64,000 nt of DNA from Parablautia intestinalis. Its GTDB lineage: Bacteria > Bacillota > Clostridia > Lachnospirales > Lachnospiraceae. Both the position numbers and the translations under genes were made by a program. The stretch's first letter is position 1; every line of letters begins with the position of its first letter. Shown one piece after another: positions 42,954-52,810 of the stretch. Under the pieces are notes generated by a model. That model did not search any database. It worked only from the letters and a program-made list of their open reading frames with translations, and had not been told where the DNA came from. The stretch covers positions 124,001 to 188,000 of the forward strand of contig RAYQ01000001.1 of NCBI GenBank assembly GCA_003612395.1, in the 5' to 3' direction.

Positions 42954-44981
42954 TTACGGGGCAAACACCACCACCCCTGATGGTTCCATAACGATTGTTT
43001 TATCTTTCATAACTATATTAGATCCATAGAGAATCGTCTGTTCGACAGGTATCTCTATTGCCTTACTTCTTGAGCGGTTGAATACAAATTCATAACTTTT
43101 ATCTCCCTGAATACGCCGAATACGCATCGGACTCTCATCTCCTCCACACAGAGCTGTTCTGCCAAAGACATTCTTTGAAATAAACTGTGCGGCATCCTTG
43201 CGCGAAAGCTTTGTACCCACATACATTGCTTTTCCTGCGCCATAAGGTCTGTTTGTAACAATCGGCTGCCCTCTTAAAGCTCTGTCGTCTGCCGTATCAT
43301 CTACATATGCTATCACCTCACAGTCACCGGCAATTTCCGATATGTCGTCAGCCCATATACTTCCGCTCCATCCATTGCTTAAAGAAATTGTATGATCTTT
43401 GTCAATTGCCGAAAATTCCTCCACTCTGACTCCCAGAATATCCCTAAACGCCCCGGGATACCCGCCAGTATATACATGATCGCAGGGATCTGAAATACCC
43501 GCTCCATAGGTGACTACCAGACATCCGCCGCCATTAACATATCTCTCCGCTCTTTTAGAAACATCCGAATCCACAAGATAAGTAACCGGGAACATTACTG
43601 TCTTATAATTCTCCCAGCAGTCATTTTTTCCCACAATGTCGGCTGTCACTCCGGCATCAAGAATAGCGCGGTACCAGTGAAAAAACTCCGCTCTATAATC
43701 AAACAATTTCGTCAGAAGTCCGTTTTCATATGCCCACCAGGAATCATAATCATAAATCACAGCAATTTCTGACTGTTCAACTCTGCTTCCCACAATTTTT
43801 TTTAACTTTTCAAGAGCATTTCCCAATTCACAAATCTCTTTATAAATTTTACTTTTTTCCCCGGCATGGGGTAACATAGCAGAATGGAATTTCTCAGCGC
43901 CGGCTTCCGATTGCCTCCACTGAAAAAAGTTAACGGCATCTGCACCATTCGCCACATGAACCAGTGCATCCCTGATAATCTCTCCCGGCTGTTTCCTTAA
44001 GTTAACCGGCCGCCAATTTACTGATGAAGTGGAATTTTCCATCAGACACCACGGATTTTTACGGGCAATACCGCTGACCATTGCAGCCGACATGATCATT
44101 TCATCAAGCTGTCTTTCATCCGGAAGATAATAATGATCATTTGAAACAAAATCCAGATAACCTCCCCACTTAAAACAATCCACAGGATTTACCTGGTTTT
44201 CCATGACCATCAGATTTGTCGTTACAGGAATATTCGGCGTTTGTGTATGAAGGATATCCGCTTCCGCCCGGTAATAGTCAAGCAACATATCTGACGAAAA
44301 TCTTTTAAAATCCAAAAGCGTTGTGGGATTAATTCCCGCATAGCATTCTCTGGGCGGTATGATTTGGTTCCAATCGGTAACTATCTGTGACCAGAAAGGG
44401 CCATTCCATGCCCTGTTCAGGGTTTCCAGGTTTCCATAACGCTCTTTAAGCCATTTCCGAAAACCGACTGCAGCATCATCAGAGTAATCAAAGATATTGT
44501 GGCATCCCAATTCATTGGAAACATGCCATGCTGCCACTGCCGGATTATTCTTATAATGTTCAGCCATCTTTTTGGTAAGCCGCAGCGCATAATCTCTGAA
44601 TACTTTTGAAGTCGGTCTCCACTGCTGCCGCCCGCCAGGCCATATCAGTTCTCCCCTTTCATTTTGGGGCAGAATTTCCGGATGCTTATCCGTAAGCCAC
44701 CTCGGAGGCGTAGCCGTAGCCGTGGCCATATCCACAGCAATGCCTGCCTGATAAAGCTTGTCAACTATTTTATCAAGCCAGTCAAAGCAAAAAATGCCTT
44801 CCTCCGGTTCAATAAGCGCCCATGCAAACACTCCCAGCGTAACAATGTTAACCTTTGCCTTTTGCATCAGTCTTATGTCTTCATCCCAGACGTGTTCCGG
44901 CCATTGTTCCGGATTATAATCCCCTCCAAACCAGATCCTGTCTTTCCTATTGTCAAAAAATTTTGGCCAACGATACGCCAT
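42954..44981 (-). CDS. GH42 beta-galactosidase
   Basis: About 675 residues from the ATG at 44979-44981 (MAYRWPKFF); a start three codons earlier is less well placed. Seen: the family start FGGDYNPEQWPEHVW, acid/base WHVSNELG (E157), NPWCLMENSTS with the nucleophile (E316), QWRPTSKVFRDYALRL, then the trimerisation domain and small C-terminal domain. The cysteine cluster that binds zinc in some GH42 enzymes is not obvious. GH42 acts on beta-galactosides, and some act on alpha-L-arabinopyranosides. Cytoplasmic; it lies between the GH39 gene and the importer genes, consistent with breakdown of a plant or host galacto/xylo-oligosaccharide. Confidence 0.95.
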   Translation of the reverse strand: MAYRWPKFFDNRKDRIWFGGDYNPEQWPEHVWDEDIRLMQKAKVNIVTLGVFAWALIEPEEGIFCFDWLDKIVDKLYQAGIAVDMATATATPPRWLTDKHPEILPQNERGELIWPGGRQQWRPTSKVFRDYALRLTKKMAEHYKNNPAVAAWHVSNELGCHNIFDYSDDAAVGFRKWLKERYGNLETLNRAWNGPFWSQIVTDWNQIIPPRECYAGINPTTLLDFKRFSSDMLLDYYRAEADILHTQTPNIPVTTNLMVMENQVNPVDCFKWGGYLDFVSNDHYYLPDERQLDEMIMSAAMVSGIARKNPWCLMENSTSSVNWRPVNLRKQPGEIIRDALVHVANGADAVNFFQWRQSEAGAEKFHSAMLPHAGEKSKIYKEICELGNALEKLKKIVGSRVEQSEIAVIYDYDSWWAYENGLLTKLFDYRAEFFHWYRAILDAGVTADIVGKNDCWENYKTVMFPVTYLVDSDVSKRAERYVNGGGCLVVTYGAGISDPCDHVYTGGYPGAFRDILGVRVEEFSAIDKDHTISLSNGWSGSIWADDISEIAGDCEVIAYVDDTADDRALRGQPIVTNRPYGAGKAMYVGTKLSRKDAAQFISKNVFGRTALCGGDESPMRIRRIQGDKSYEFVFNRSRSKAIEIPVEQTILYGSNIVMKDKTIVMEPSGVVVFAP

Positions 44982-45018
44982 ACAAATCACCTACTTTCTC
45001 CATCATCCATATCATCCA

Positions 45019-45906
45019 TTAACCTTTTTCGGCTCCAAGGGACAAGCCTGACTGCCAGTACTTCTGTAAGCTGAGAAATGCTATGATCAATGGAATAATT
45101 GTAAGCAATGCTCCCGTCAGAACAAGATTTTGTATCATTTCCCCGCTTCCTCCGGCTGACGAGCCCATCAGGTTCCATTGATAGAGACCCAGTGTCAAGG
45201 GATACAGGTTGGTATCTTTGAGCATAACCAGCGGCAGAAAGAAGTTATTCCAAACGGAAACAAAGGCAAACAGAAATACGGTTACAAGCGCTGGCGCCAA
45301 AAGAGGCAGCGATATCTGGAAAAAAGTACGCCATGGCCCTGCGCCATCAATCTCAGCAGCTTCCAGAAGGCCTGTCGGAACTGACTGCGCGGAAAAAATC
45401 CACATTAAATATACACCAAACGGTGATACAAATGACGGGATCAATACTGCCCATGGTGTATTGGTAATTCCCATTTTGGAAAACAAAAGAAATTGCGGAA
45501 TTGCCAAGGCAATTCCAGGTACCGAAATCGACCCCAGAATTATCAGCAGCACAATATTTTTTCCTCTAAAGTGCAGTTTCGCCAGTGCGTAACCTGCAAG
45601 CGCTGCCAGTAAAGTGGAAACCACTGTACTAACTACCGTATAAAAAACCGAATTCATGAGCCATCTTATAAAAATCCCATCATGATAAGTAAAAACGGAA
45701 ACAATATTTTCCCACAGAGCAAAACGGCTGCCAAATGATAATCCAAATGTTGATGCAAAATCTCTCTGTGTTTTGGTAGCGTTTATAAACAGCCATACAT
45801 ATGGCAACAGAGAATATAAGCAAAATAAAAAGGCAAAAAACGTCATAAGATTGCTTTTTCTGGGATTTGTAATTGTATAAAGTGTCTGCTTATTATTAGC
45901 TTTCAT
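45019..45906 (-). CDS. Sugar ABC importer permease (MalG type)
   Basis: About 295 residues from the ATG at 45904-45906 with AGGGG eight bases upstream; an earlier start would overlap the partner gene. Six membrane helices and the EAA loop LEAAEIDGAGPWRTFFQISLPLLAP. Typical CUT1 family. It lies ten bases after the MalF-type partner and precedes the GH42 gene. Confidence 0.93.
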   Translation of the reverse strand: MKANNKQTLYTITNPRKSNLMTFFAFLFCLYSLLPYVWLFINATKTQRDFASTFGLSFGSRFALWENIVSVFTYHDGIFIRWLMNSVFYTVVSTVVSTLLAALAGYALAKLHFRGKNIVLLIILGSISVPGIALAIPQFLLFSKMGITNTPWAVLIPSFVSPFGVYLMWIFSAQSVPTGLLEAAEIDGAGPWRTFFQISLPLLAPALVTVFLFAFVSVWNNFFLPLVMLKDTNLYPLTLGLYQWNLMGSSAGGSGEMIQNLVLTGALLTIIPLIIAFLSLQKYWQSGLSLGAEKG

Positions 45907-45916
45907 CGCCAGTCCC

Positions 45917-46837
45917 CTACCTTTCATTCATTGTATCCCGCAGGCCGCGTATCTGCACAATATAGGCAATAACAATTGTAATAACAGCCATAACGATTGC
46001 AAGCGCGGCCGCGTACCCCTGCTGTGAACCGGTAAATGCCAGATTATATACATACATATTGGGTGTATAATAATTTGTAATTCCGGAATTGCTGACCATT
46101 TTGCTCAGAATCTGAGGTTCGTTAAATAACTGAAAACTTCCGATAATCGAAAAAATAATAGTAACCACCAATGAACCTCTAAGGGCAGGCATTTTAATAT
46201 ACCAGACTATTTTCATCCCATTAGCACCATCTATTTGTGCCGCTTCATAGAGATCCGAGGAAACTGATTTTAAAGATGAGTAAAAAATCAGCATATTATA
46301 ACCGGCATATATCCATGTGGCCATTACAGCAATGGAAACCAGTGTCCACTGCGGGGCAAACGGATTGAAATTTGTCCCCAGCGCCTTATTGATGCTTTTA
46401 AACAGGCCATACTTTGTCCCCAGCATGAATCCCCACATCAAAGTGCTGACAATAGCAGGAACGCCATAGGGCAGAAATGATACGATTCGTACAAACTTTG
46501 TTCCATATAAACGCAGAGAATCCAGTGCCAATGCCAGTATCATTGAAAGAATAAGCATGACCGGCACCTGGATAACCGTATACGTAAAAACCCTTTTCAC
46601 CCCATCCCAGAATTTTTCATCGGCCATCAGCTCCTTATAGTTATTCAGTCCGACAAAAACCTCTCCTCCAATTAGCTTATTCTGGAAAAGGCTGATATAA
46701 ATTGAATATATAATGGGTAAAATATATACAAACGTAAAAAAAATAGCAAATGGTGCAATAAAAAGCCATCCAATCTGTTTACGCCGGTTTTTCACATTAT
46801 TTGTTTGTTTTTTCCGTAATAATACCTTGCTATCCAT
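45917..46837 (-). CDS. Sugar ABC importer permease (MalF type)
   Basis: 306 residues with a basic N-terminus, six membrane helices and the EAA loop YEAAQIDGANGMKIVWYIKMPALRG. CUT1 family, partner of the MalG-type permease downstream. Its start is preceded by AAGGAAGG. It is separated from the solute-binding gene by 138 bases that hold a perfect hairpin. No ATPase gene in the operon. Confidence 0.93.
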   Translation of the reverse strand: MDSKVLLRKKQTNNVKNRRKQIGWLFIAPFAIFFTFVYILPIIYSIYISLFQNKLIGGEVFVGLNNYKELMADEKFWDGVKRVFTYTVIQVPVMLILSMILALALDSLRLYGTKFVRIVSFLPYGVPAIVSTLMWGFMLGTKYGLFKSINKALGTNFNPFAPQWTLVSIAVMATWIYAGYNMLIFYSSLKSVSSDLYEAAQIDGANGMKIVWYIKMPALRGSLVVTIIFSIIGSFQLFNEPQILSKMVSNSGITNYYTPNMYVYNLAFTGSQQGYAAALAIVMAVITIVIAYIVQIRGLRDTMNER

Positions 46838-46903
46838 ATTCCACCTTCCTTTGAAAATGATAAATCAAACTCCGCCCCTTTTCATATGTTTATATAATAA
46901 GAA

Positions 46904-46944
46904 ATGCGCTATTCTATTACACTACATCATAAAGAATAGCGCAT
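46904..46944 (-). terminator. Intercistronic hairpin between SBP and permeases
   Basis: ATGCGCTATTCT (46904-46915) pairs perfectly with AGAATAGCGCAT (46933-46944); on the minus strand TTCTTATTATAT follows. It is probably a partial terminator that lets the binding protein be made in excess over the permeases. Confidence 0.65.
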
Positions 46945-46975
46945 CTCTCTTAACCGTAAGCAAGAGGAACCAAAA

Positions 46976-48387
46976 TTATTCTACGGTAAATCCCTGTTCG
47001 TTACCGTAATCTATACTATTTTGCTGCCAGTTTGCAAAGACTTCGAAGATGTCGCCCTCTCCGTTTGTAAAAAAGGGCATGGAAACATCGGTCCAGTCGT
47101 TTCTCATCCATTCAAAGAATGGAGGGAACTGCCAACCAGTCCGTACATTTGCTGCGGCGTCTGCAATTACCTGATTAACCTGCTGACCGCCATAATATTC
47201 ATCTTCTAAATTCAAAAATTCTTCACTTTCAAGTATGGAAATATTGGGAACTGTGGCGTTTGAATCAACACGAGGCCGAACGCCATCACCATGAGTGATA
47301 TACTCGACAAATTTAAATGCCGCTTCTTTCTTTTCCGAGGCCTCCAAAATTGCTAATGTACTTCCGCCATTTTCCGCACTATAGTTCTCGCCTGCATTCC
47401 ATTGCGGCATAGGAGCCACGCGGAAATTACCTGATGCATCAGGCGCACGGGGCGGTAAATTAGCGGTCATCCATCCGCCAATAATCTGTGTTGCCAAAGT
47501 ACCGTCATTGAGAGCACGATTCCAATCGTCAGACCAGTTGCCAATCGCATTGGTAACAAGATCTTCATCAATCATTTTCTGCCAGAAAGAAAGCGCTTTT
47601 TGTGTATTAGCATCTGAGAAATCAACTTTTACAGAATTTCCATCAGTTGAAAACGGCTGTCCGCCTGCCTGCCAGATCAGTGACATAATGAGGAATATAT
47701 CTCCTGCTGCATTAGAAATATAATAATCATCGCCTAAAGCACGAATCTTCTTAGCCGCCTCATAATATTCATCCCATGTTGTCGGTGCTTCTGCGATACC
47801 TGCTTTTTCAAATGTGTCCTGATTGTAGAACATCACAACCTGACCATAGTCAAGCGGAAGCGCATATAATGTATTATTGAAATGAACGCCATTCCAAACA
47901 GCGTCAACATAATCGCTTGCATAATCGCCTGCACCAAGTAAAGATAAATCTGCCAGTTTATTTGCTACAGCAAAATACGGCATTGCAAAGTACTCAAACT
48001 GAGCAACATCAGGGAATCCTGTCCCGGCCTGCAATGCATTATCAATTGCTTTATACTGATCGCTTGCGGATCCAACATTTTCAAACTTCACAGTAATATC
48101 CGGATTAGCAGCCTCAAACTCCGGAATAGCTGCTTCAACGGTAGCATCCCATGACCAGACAGTAATTTCCGTCTTGTCACCATCAGGAGAAGTTGCCTCT
48201 TCTCCGGCCGCCTCCTCCGTCTTTTCTTCTTCTGATTCTGCGGGAGCTTCTACATTGTCTGTTTTACCCCCCCCCCAGGCTCATTTGCGGCATCTCCACT
48301 GTTACCAGAAGTTCCTGAACCACATCCTGCCAACAAAGACGCTGTCATTGCTACAGATAAAACTGCAGCCAATAACTTTTTCTTCAT
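46976..48387 (-). pseudogene. Sugar solute-binding lipoprotein gene, frameshifted at a G10 tract
   Basis: From the ATG at 48385-48387 (ribosome site GGAGG) the frame runs through a lipoprotein signal MKKKLLAAVLSVAMTASLLAG with lipobox Cys, then meets ten G residues (48267-48276 as C on the plus strand) and stops a few codons later at a TAG. With 8 or 11 G the frame continues through an acidic linker (ending SPDGDKTEIT) into the complete CUT1 binding domain (VWSWDATVEAAIPEFEAAN and onward to 46976), about 470 residues. Everything else about the gene is intact. It is either a phase-variable gene in the off state, a recent mutation, or a sequencing error in the homopolymer. First gene of the GH39-GH42 importer operon. 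Confidence 0.85.
48267..48276 (-). repeat. G10 homopolymer inside the SBP linker
   Basis: Ten C on the plus strand. It lies in the flexible linker after the lipobox, where small length changes are tolerated if the frame is kept. This length is prone to slipped-strand change. Confidence 0.9.
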
Positions 48388-48718
48388 TTTTTTTCCTCCT
48401 TCTTCTTAATAGATTTCAGATAACCATCATGTCTTCCATCTGCCTATGATATTTCTATCATACTTTCACTCTCCAAGTCACAAATGGTAAAGTTAAATTA
48501 TTTTACAAAAATTTCATATTGTTCTTATTCCTATTGCTTATCGATTTGTCATTTTGTATAATTTTAGTCCACTTTGGTTATCTTTATGCCCATATCGTAT
48601 AATAAATTAATACTATTGTCAATAATACTTTTAATAAATATAAAATATTTTATATTTATTCAATCATTATTTTCCTTTTTTCTTTGCTATAGTTGTGGAA
48701 AACCTTCTGAATTAATAT
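48388..48718. other. AT-rich regulatory gap, no gene
   Basis: Upstream of the GH39-GH42 importer operon. I see no ORF. A TATGAT about 75 bases before the SBP start could be a -10 box but lacks a good -35. No clear LacI-type palindrome found. Confidence 0.4.
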
Positions 48719-48746
48719 AAAAAAACCAGATACTCTCAGTACCTGG
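48719..48746 (-). terminator. Terminator after the housekeeping operon
   Basis: On the minus strand CCAGGTACT and AGTATCTGG pair (one mismatch) around GAG (48726-48746), followed by TTTTTTT. It lies 160 bases past the end of the phosphodiesterase gene; the bases between (48747-48907) hold no recognisable gene. Confidence 0.85.
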
Positions 48747-48907
48747 CTAATGCTCTAAAAATGTATTATAAAAAATCGCTTCTTCCGCAAATCTACATTG
48801 TCAAATGAAATTATGAACCTGTAGCTATCTTCTGATGTCAGAACTATAATTCCCAATACTAACCTGCTATTTGAGACTGTTTTACAGATGCCATTATTTG
48901 CATAGGA

Positions 48908-49387
48908 TTACAAATAATTAATTGTAAAATGCGCCTTCCCCTTCCTGTCCAAATCCATAATGATAAAAGAAGGCCTGCGTCCCTCCTGGCGGGGGTAAGT
49001 AAGGCTTCCGGGGTTGATGGCAATCAGATCTCCCTCTATCTCCACCACCGGTCTGTGGGTATGGCCGTACATTACAATGTCAACCCCGCGCATTCTGGCT
49101 TCCTGCTTAATTGTCTCATTGCCCATAGACACATAATAATTATGTCCGTGGGTAATCCATACCTTATAATGCCCGATTTGAATTTCTTTTTCCCTTGGAA
49201 GATCAGAAAAGAAATCATTGTTTCCCGTAACCATCTGCACAGGGCACCCGGCGCTCTCAGCAATCAGGTATTCACTGCCCTCAATGTCACCGCAGTGAAT
49301 TACCATATCCACAGGCGCCACTCTGTCAAGCACGTTTATGTAATTATCATTTCTCCGATGGGTGTCACTGACAATCAACACCTTCAT
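48908..49387 (-). CDS. YfcE/MJ0936-type metallophosphoesterase
   Basis: 159 residues, the family length. Seen: the metallophosphatase motifs VSDTHRR, HCGDIEG, TGNND, THGH and GHTHRP that bind two metals. These enzymes cleave phosphodiesters in vitro; the cellular substrate is unclear. The start overlaps the rdgB stop by four bases (ATGA), the usual rdgB-yfcE pairing of Firmicutes. Confidence 0.95.
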   Translation of the reverse strand: MKVLIVSDTHRRNDNYINVLDRVAPVDMVIHCGDIEGSEYLIAESAGCPVQMVTGNNDFFSDLPREKEIQIGHYKVWITHGHNYYVSMGNETIKQEARMRGVDIVMYGHTHRPVVEIEGDLIAINPGSLTYPRQEGRRPSFIIMDLDRKGKAHFTINYL

Positions 49388-50004
49388 ATACGTTTCTCCA
49401 TCTTCACAAGTTCTTCTCTCACCTTCCGCAGCGCTTTTCCCCTGTGGCTGATTGCATTTTTTTCCTCCGGGGTTAACTGGGCAGCACTTTTGTGGTAGGA
49501 CGGCACCACAAAGATTGGATCATAGCCAAATCCGTTTTCCCCTTTTTCTTCATACCCAATCCTTCCCTCTATGGCTGCCGTTCGTATAAAATTCCGTCCA
49601 TCCGGAAGGACACAGGCAATGGCGCAAACAAACCTGGCCGTGCGCTGCTCATCCTCCACCCCGGTAAGCCGCTCTATCAGATTGGCGTTTTTAATATGAT
49701 AGGAGGTATCCTCCCCCATATACCTGGCTGAATAAATGCCAGGCTCCTTATCAAGGTAATCCACCTCAAGCCCGGAATCATCTGCCAGTACAATGGCATC
49801 CCCCACACAAGCGGCAACAGCCTTTGCCTTGATAAGGGCATTTTCTTCAAAGCTCTGCCCATCTTCTTCAATCTCTGTGTCCACGCCTGCTTCTTTCATG
49901 GAAAGTATTTCAACCGGTTCTCCTTTTGTCTCAAGTCCCGATAAAATTTCTTTTATTTCCCTCATCTTTCCGGCATTACCCGTAGCAAAAACAATCTTCT
50001 GCAT
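49384..50004 (-). CDS. rdgB: XTP/dITP diphosphatase (RdgB/HAM1)
   Basis: About 206 residues from the ATG at 50002-50004 (MQKIVFATGNAGK), with AGGAGG upstream; a longer reading has no ribosome site. Seen: the Ham1 start IVFATGNAGKMREIKEIL, VLADDSGLEVDYL, PGIYSARYMG, and the end motif FGYDPIFVVP and ISHRGKALRK. It removes non-canonical purine triphosphates from the nucleotide pool. It overlaps the phosphodiesterase gene and follows the degenerate amidase gene by 47 bases. Confidence 0.96.
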   Translation of the reverse strand: MQKIVFATGNAGKMREIKEILSGLETKGEPVEILSMKEAGVDTEIEEDGQSFEENALIKAKAVAACVGDAIVLADDSGLEVDYLDKEPGIYSARYMGEDTSYHIKNANLIERLTGVEDEQRTARFVCAIACVLPDGRNFIRTAAIEGRIGYEEKGENGFGYDPIFVVPSYHKSAAQLTPEEKNAISHRGKALRKVREELVKMEKRI

Positions 50005-50051
50005 TCTTATCCTCCTGCTTTCAGTAACCCGCAAATTTGTGATTAATAGAA

Positions 50052-51335
50052 TCAGCCTCCAGGCTGATTTTTATCCTCGTATACCTTCTGAACAGCATTG
50101 CAAATGCCATCTGCAATTTTGTCCTGATATTCTTCCCGGCCAAGCAAAATGGCTTCCTGCTTATTAGTAAGACAGCCCACTTTCACAGCAGCTGCCGGAA
50201 CGGTAATACTGCGGACAGCGTAGTCTTCTTCCTCCGCTCCGGTAAGGCCCAGAGCCTTTCCCTTTATGCTGGTAACCACTTCACGCTCCAGTATATCCGC
50301 TAATTCCACACTGCCAAAACCGGGGATAAAATAATCCTCATTATAAATCGTTGTGGCGCCGTAAACACTGCTGTCCTCATTTGCATCCACCTGTATCCGT
50401 ATATACATATCCGCCCTGGTTTCATTGGCCAGTCTGACCCTGTCTTCCTCCCCGGGATTGGAATCATCCATTCTGGTATAATACACCTTTATATCCGATT
50501 CATCCAGCTTTTCTTTGATTTTTTTTGCAACCTGAAGGGTGATATCCTTTTCTGAAAGCCCGTTTCCCTCATTTCCTGCATTAGAGCCTCCGCCGTAAGG
50601 ATCAATTACCACTATCTTATCGTACATTTCCCTGGGACTCAAAAAATTTACGTATAAATCATGATTCTCTAAAATTGTGTGGTACTCAAAAATCCCTGTC
50701 AGGGAAAAGCGCAGTTTCACACCCTTTTCATCTGTCCCTTCATTTGCTGCTTCACAAAGCCCTTTTTTCACCATATCAAGATTTCCGGAAATTGCATTGG
50801 CTTCATAGAAGTCAGCATCAGCTGTGCCCACCAGTATACACAGCTCCTGATTCATATAATAGTTTTCTATTACAATATCTTCCGCCTTACATTCCTCCGG
50901 CAAAGGAATTCTCATGTAAGTGCTGTTACTGTCCCCTGTTCCAAATATAAGTTTCTCTCCCTTGTCCTCCTCTTCCCCGGTGCCTGCGTCTTGAGGTTTT
51001 TTCGTCTTTTCGGCAGTCTTTTCAGCATTCTCCTCCGGTCCGGCTTCCTTATCCGGATCGGCTATATCTGTGCCTTTAGCAGTATTATCCTCATCTGAAG
51101 CTGTCCTGTTCTCACGGGGGACGGTTTTATTCTCACTTAATCCGGCCTGTTCTTCCTCCGGATCTGATATCTTTCCTTCCTCAGGGCCGGTTACAGTGCT
51201 CTCTTCCACCTCGTCCTGAGCCACATCTGAAATTGTAATCGCCTTGTCATTGGACAAATAATAAATCAATCCCATGGCTGCCATAGAATAAAGTACACTT
51301 CCGATAGCTGCCTTTTTCATTACACTAAGCCGCAT
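50052..51335 (-). CDS. Degenerate amidase_3-like envelope protein
   Basis: 427 residues: a membrane anchor (~9-27), a long acidic Glu/Asp/Lys-rich linker (~28-130), a beta-rich segment (~135-235) and a C-terminal N-acetylmuramoyl-L-alanine amidase_3 fold (~240-420). By eye alignment the zinc and catalytic residues are altered: the first His reads Tyr (IDPYGGG, Y247), the Glu is kept (SEKD, E262), the second His reads Asp (QVDANE, D317) and the catalytic Glu reads Lys (VKVGCLTN, K385). It is therefore probably not an active amidase but a peptidoglycan-binding or regulatory relative. It sits between the rRNA methyltransferase (two-base gap) and rdgB genes. Confidence 0.75.
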   Translation of the reverse strand: MRLSVMKKAAIGSVLYSMAAMGLIYYLSNDKAITISDVAQDEVEESTVTGPEEGKISDPEEEQAGLSENKTVPRENRTASDEDNTAKGTDIADPDKEAGPEENAEKTAEKTKKPQDAGTGEEEDKGEKLIFGTGDSNSTYMRIPLPEECKAEDIVIENYYMNQELCILVGTADADFYEANAISGNLDMVKKGLCEAANEGTDEKGVKLRFSLTGIFEYHTILENHDLYVNFLSPREMYDKIVVIDPYGGGSNAGNEGNGLSEKDITLQVAKKIKEKLDESDIKVYYTRMDDSNPGEEDRVRLANETRADMYIRIQVDANEDSSVYGATTIYNEDYFIPGFGSVELADILEREVVTSIKGKALGLTGAEEEDYAVRSITVPAAAVKVGCLTNKQEAILLGREEYQDKIADGICNAVQKVYEDKNQPGG

Positions 51336-51337
51336 TT

Positions 51338-52492
51338 TTACTCCTGCAAATTTCTTTTAGGTGGTTTGGGTCCCGGAAACTGATAAAAATATGTTTTTAG
51401 CATTCCATTGTATATCTTTCTGTTTTTGGCCGCTTTAAGCCCTATGGCACTCTCTGCCTGTTCAAAGGCGGTGATCAGATACATGGACCAGGAATCCAAA
51501 TCTCTGAACCGCTCTCCAATTGCCCTGTAAAGCTCAGGCAGGTTCTTTTTTTCTTCTATACGCTCTCCATAAGGGGGATTGCTGATGATAAACCCGTATT
51601 TTTTACTATGGCTTAAATCCCGTACATCCCGCCTCTGGAAATGGATTAAATGCTCCACCCCGGCAAGCCTTGCGTTTTCTCTTGCAATGGATACCATTGC
51701 ATCATCTATGTCATACCCCTGAATGTCCGTATAGGCATCCTCCACAATTTCATCTCTGGCCTCGTCAAACACCTCATACCATTCCTTTAACGGTATCAGA
51801 TGGGGCCAGTTCTGGGCCGTAAAGCTTCTGTTCATCCCCGGCGCCATATGCGCTGCCATCATTGCCGCTTCAATGGGAAAGGTGCCGCTGCCGCAAAAAG
51901 GATCTACCAAAATCCGATCCCCCTTCCACGGGGTAAGCATAAGAAGCGCCGCTGCAAGATTCTCCGCAATGGGGGCCATCGCCGTTAACTTCCGGTATCC
52001 TCTTTTGTGGAGGGATTCCCCTGTGGTATCTATGGCGGCCGTAACTTCATCCTTCATCAAAAATATCCGAAGAGGAAAGGATTCCCCGCTTTCCGCAAAC
52101 CACTCTATATGGTAAACCTCCTTAAGCCGCTCCACCATGGCTTTTTTCACCACGGACTGGATGTCGGAGGGACTAAACAGCCTGCTCTTGACACTGGCCG
52201 CCTTTGTCACCCAGAACTTCCCGTCTGCCGGAATGTATTCCTCCCAGGGAAGTCCTTTTATCCCCTGAAAAAGCTCCTCAAAGCTTTCCGCCCGAAAGCT
52301 TCCCACCTTAATCAGAATCCTCTCCGCGCTCCGCAGAAAAATATTTGCCCGGCAGACCGCCTCCCCGTCACCGGCAAAGGTAATTCTTCCATCCTCCACT
52401 CTGGTTACATCATATCCTAAATCCGTAATCTCACGCTTAAGCACAGCCTCCAGGCCAAAATGACAGGGGGCTATCAGTTCGTATCGTATCAT
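51338..52492 (-). CDS. THUMP-domain RNA methyltransferase (RlmL/YpsC-like)
   Basis: 384 residues. The N-terminal THUMP domain (~1-160) starts RYELIAPCHFGLEAVLKREI. The Rossmann methyltransferase domain has VDPFCGSGTFPIEAAM as SAM motif I and the catalytic ISNPPYGERI motif of N2-guanine methyltransferases. It matches the RlmL N-terminal half / YpsC family that modifies 23S rRNA. GGGAG lies seven bases before the start. The ATG overlaps the stop of a 63-codon ORF upstream (ATGA). Confidence 0.94.
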   Translation of the reverse strand: MIRYELIAPCHFGLEAVLKREITDLGYDVTRVEDGRITFAGDGEAVCRANIFLRSAERILIKVGSFRAESFEELFQGIKGLPWEEYIPADGKFWVTKAASVKSRLFSPSDIQSVVKKAMVERLKEVYHIEWFAESGESFPLRIFLMKDEVTAAIDTTGESLHKRGYRKLTAMAPIAENLAAALLMLTPWKGDRILVDPFCGSGTFPIEAAMMAAHMAPGMNRSFTAQNWPHLIPLKEWYEVFDEARDEIVEDAYTDIQGYDIDDAMVSIARENARLAGVEHLIHFQRRDVRDLSHSKKYGFIISNPPYGERIEEKKNLPELYRAIGERFRDLDSWSMYLITAFEQAESAIGLKAAKNRKIYNGMLKTYFYQFPGPKPPKRNLQE

Positions 52493-52680
52493 ATGTTTCT
52501 CCCTTTACTGAGCTGGCGGGCAACTATTAGCTTTAAACCGCCGCCCGGCTCATTGCCTGCGGAAATCAAAAAACGGTAAATGTCGGGGATATTATAACAC
52601 AACGCCCCGTTTTTGTCACAGGATTTGTGTTGATTTCCGTTGTTGATATCTGTTGCCTCCTCATATACTGATTTTGCCAT
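52489..52680 (-). CDS. Possible 63-residue leader protein coupled to the RNA methyltransferase
   Basis: ATG at 52678-52680 with AGGAGG nine bases upstream; begins MAKSVYEEATDINNG and ends with a TGA that overlaps the methyltransferase start. The ribosome site and overlap argue for real translation, but the composition is unlike a folded protein and I recognise no family. It could be a leader peptide or a chance ORF in a repeated intergenic element. Confidence 0.4.
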   Translation of the reverse strand: MAKSVYEEATDINNGNQHKSCDKNGALCYNIPDIYRFLISAGNEPGGGLKLIVARQLSKGRNI

Positions 52681-52810
52681 AGTGTGTTGCCTCCTGAATT
52701 CAAAAATCCCGCCGCAATCTGATGGGGCATCAAACTTGCTGCGCAGCAGAACGCAACACATCTTCCTTGTGCGGGGTATTTGGTCTGCGCTCCGCTTCAT
52801 TCCTTGCTGA

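Noticed and set aside
48174-48449. Plus-strand 91-residue ORF over the SBP 5' end
   Set aside because: Antisense to a clear lipoprotein signal peptide and linker.
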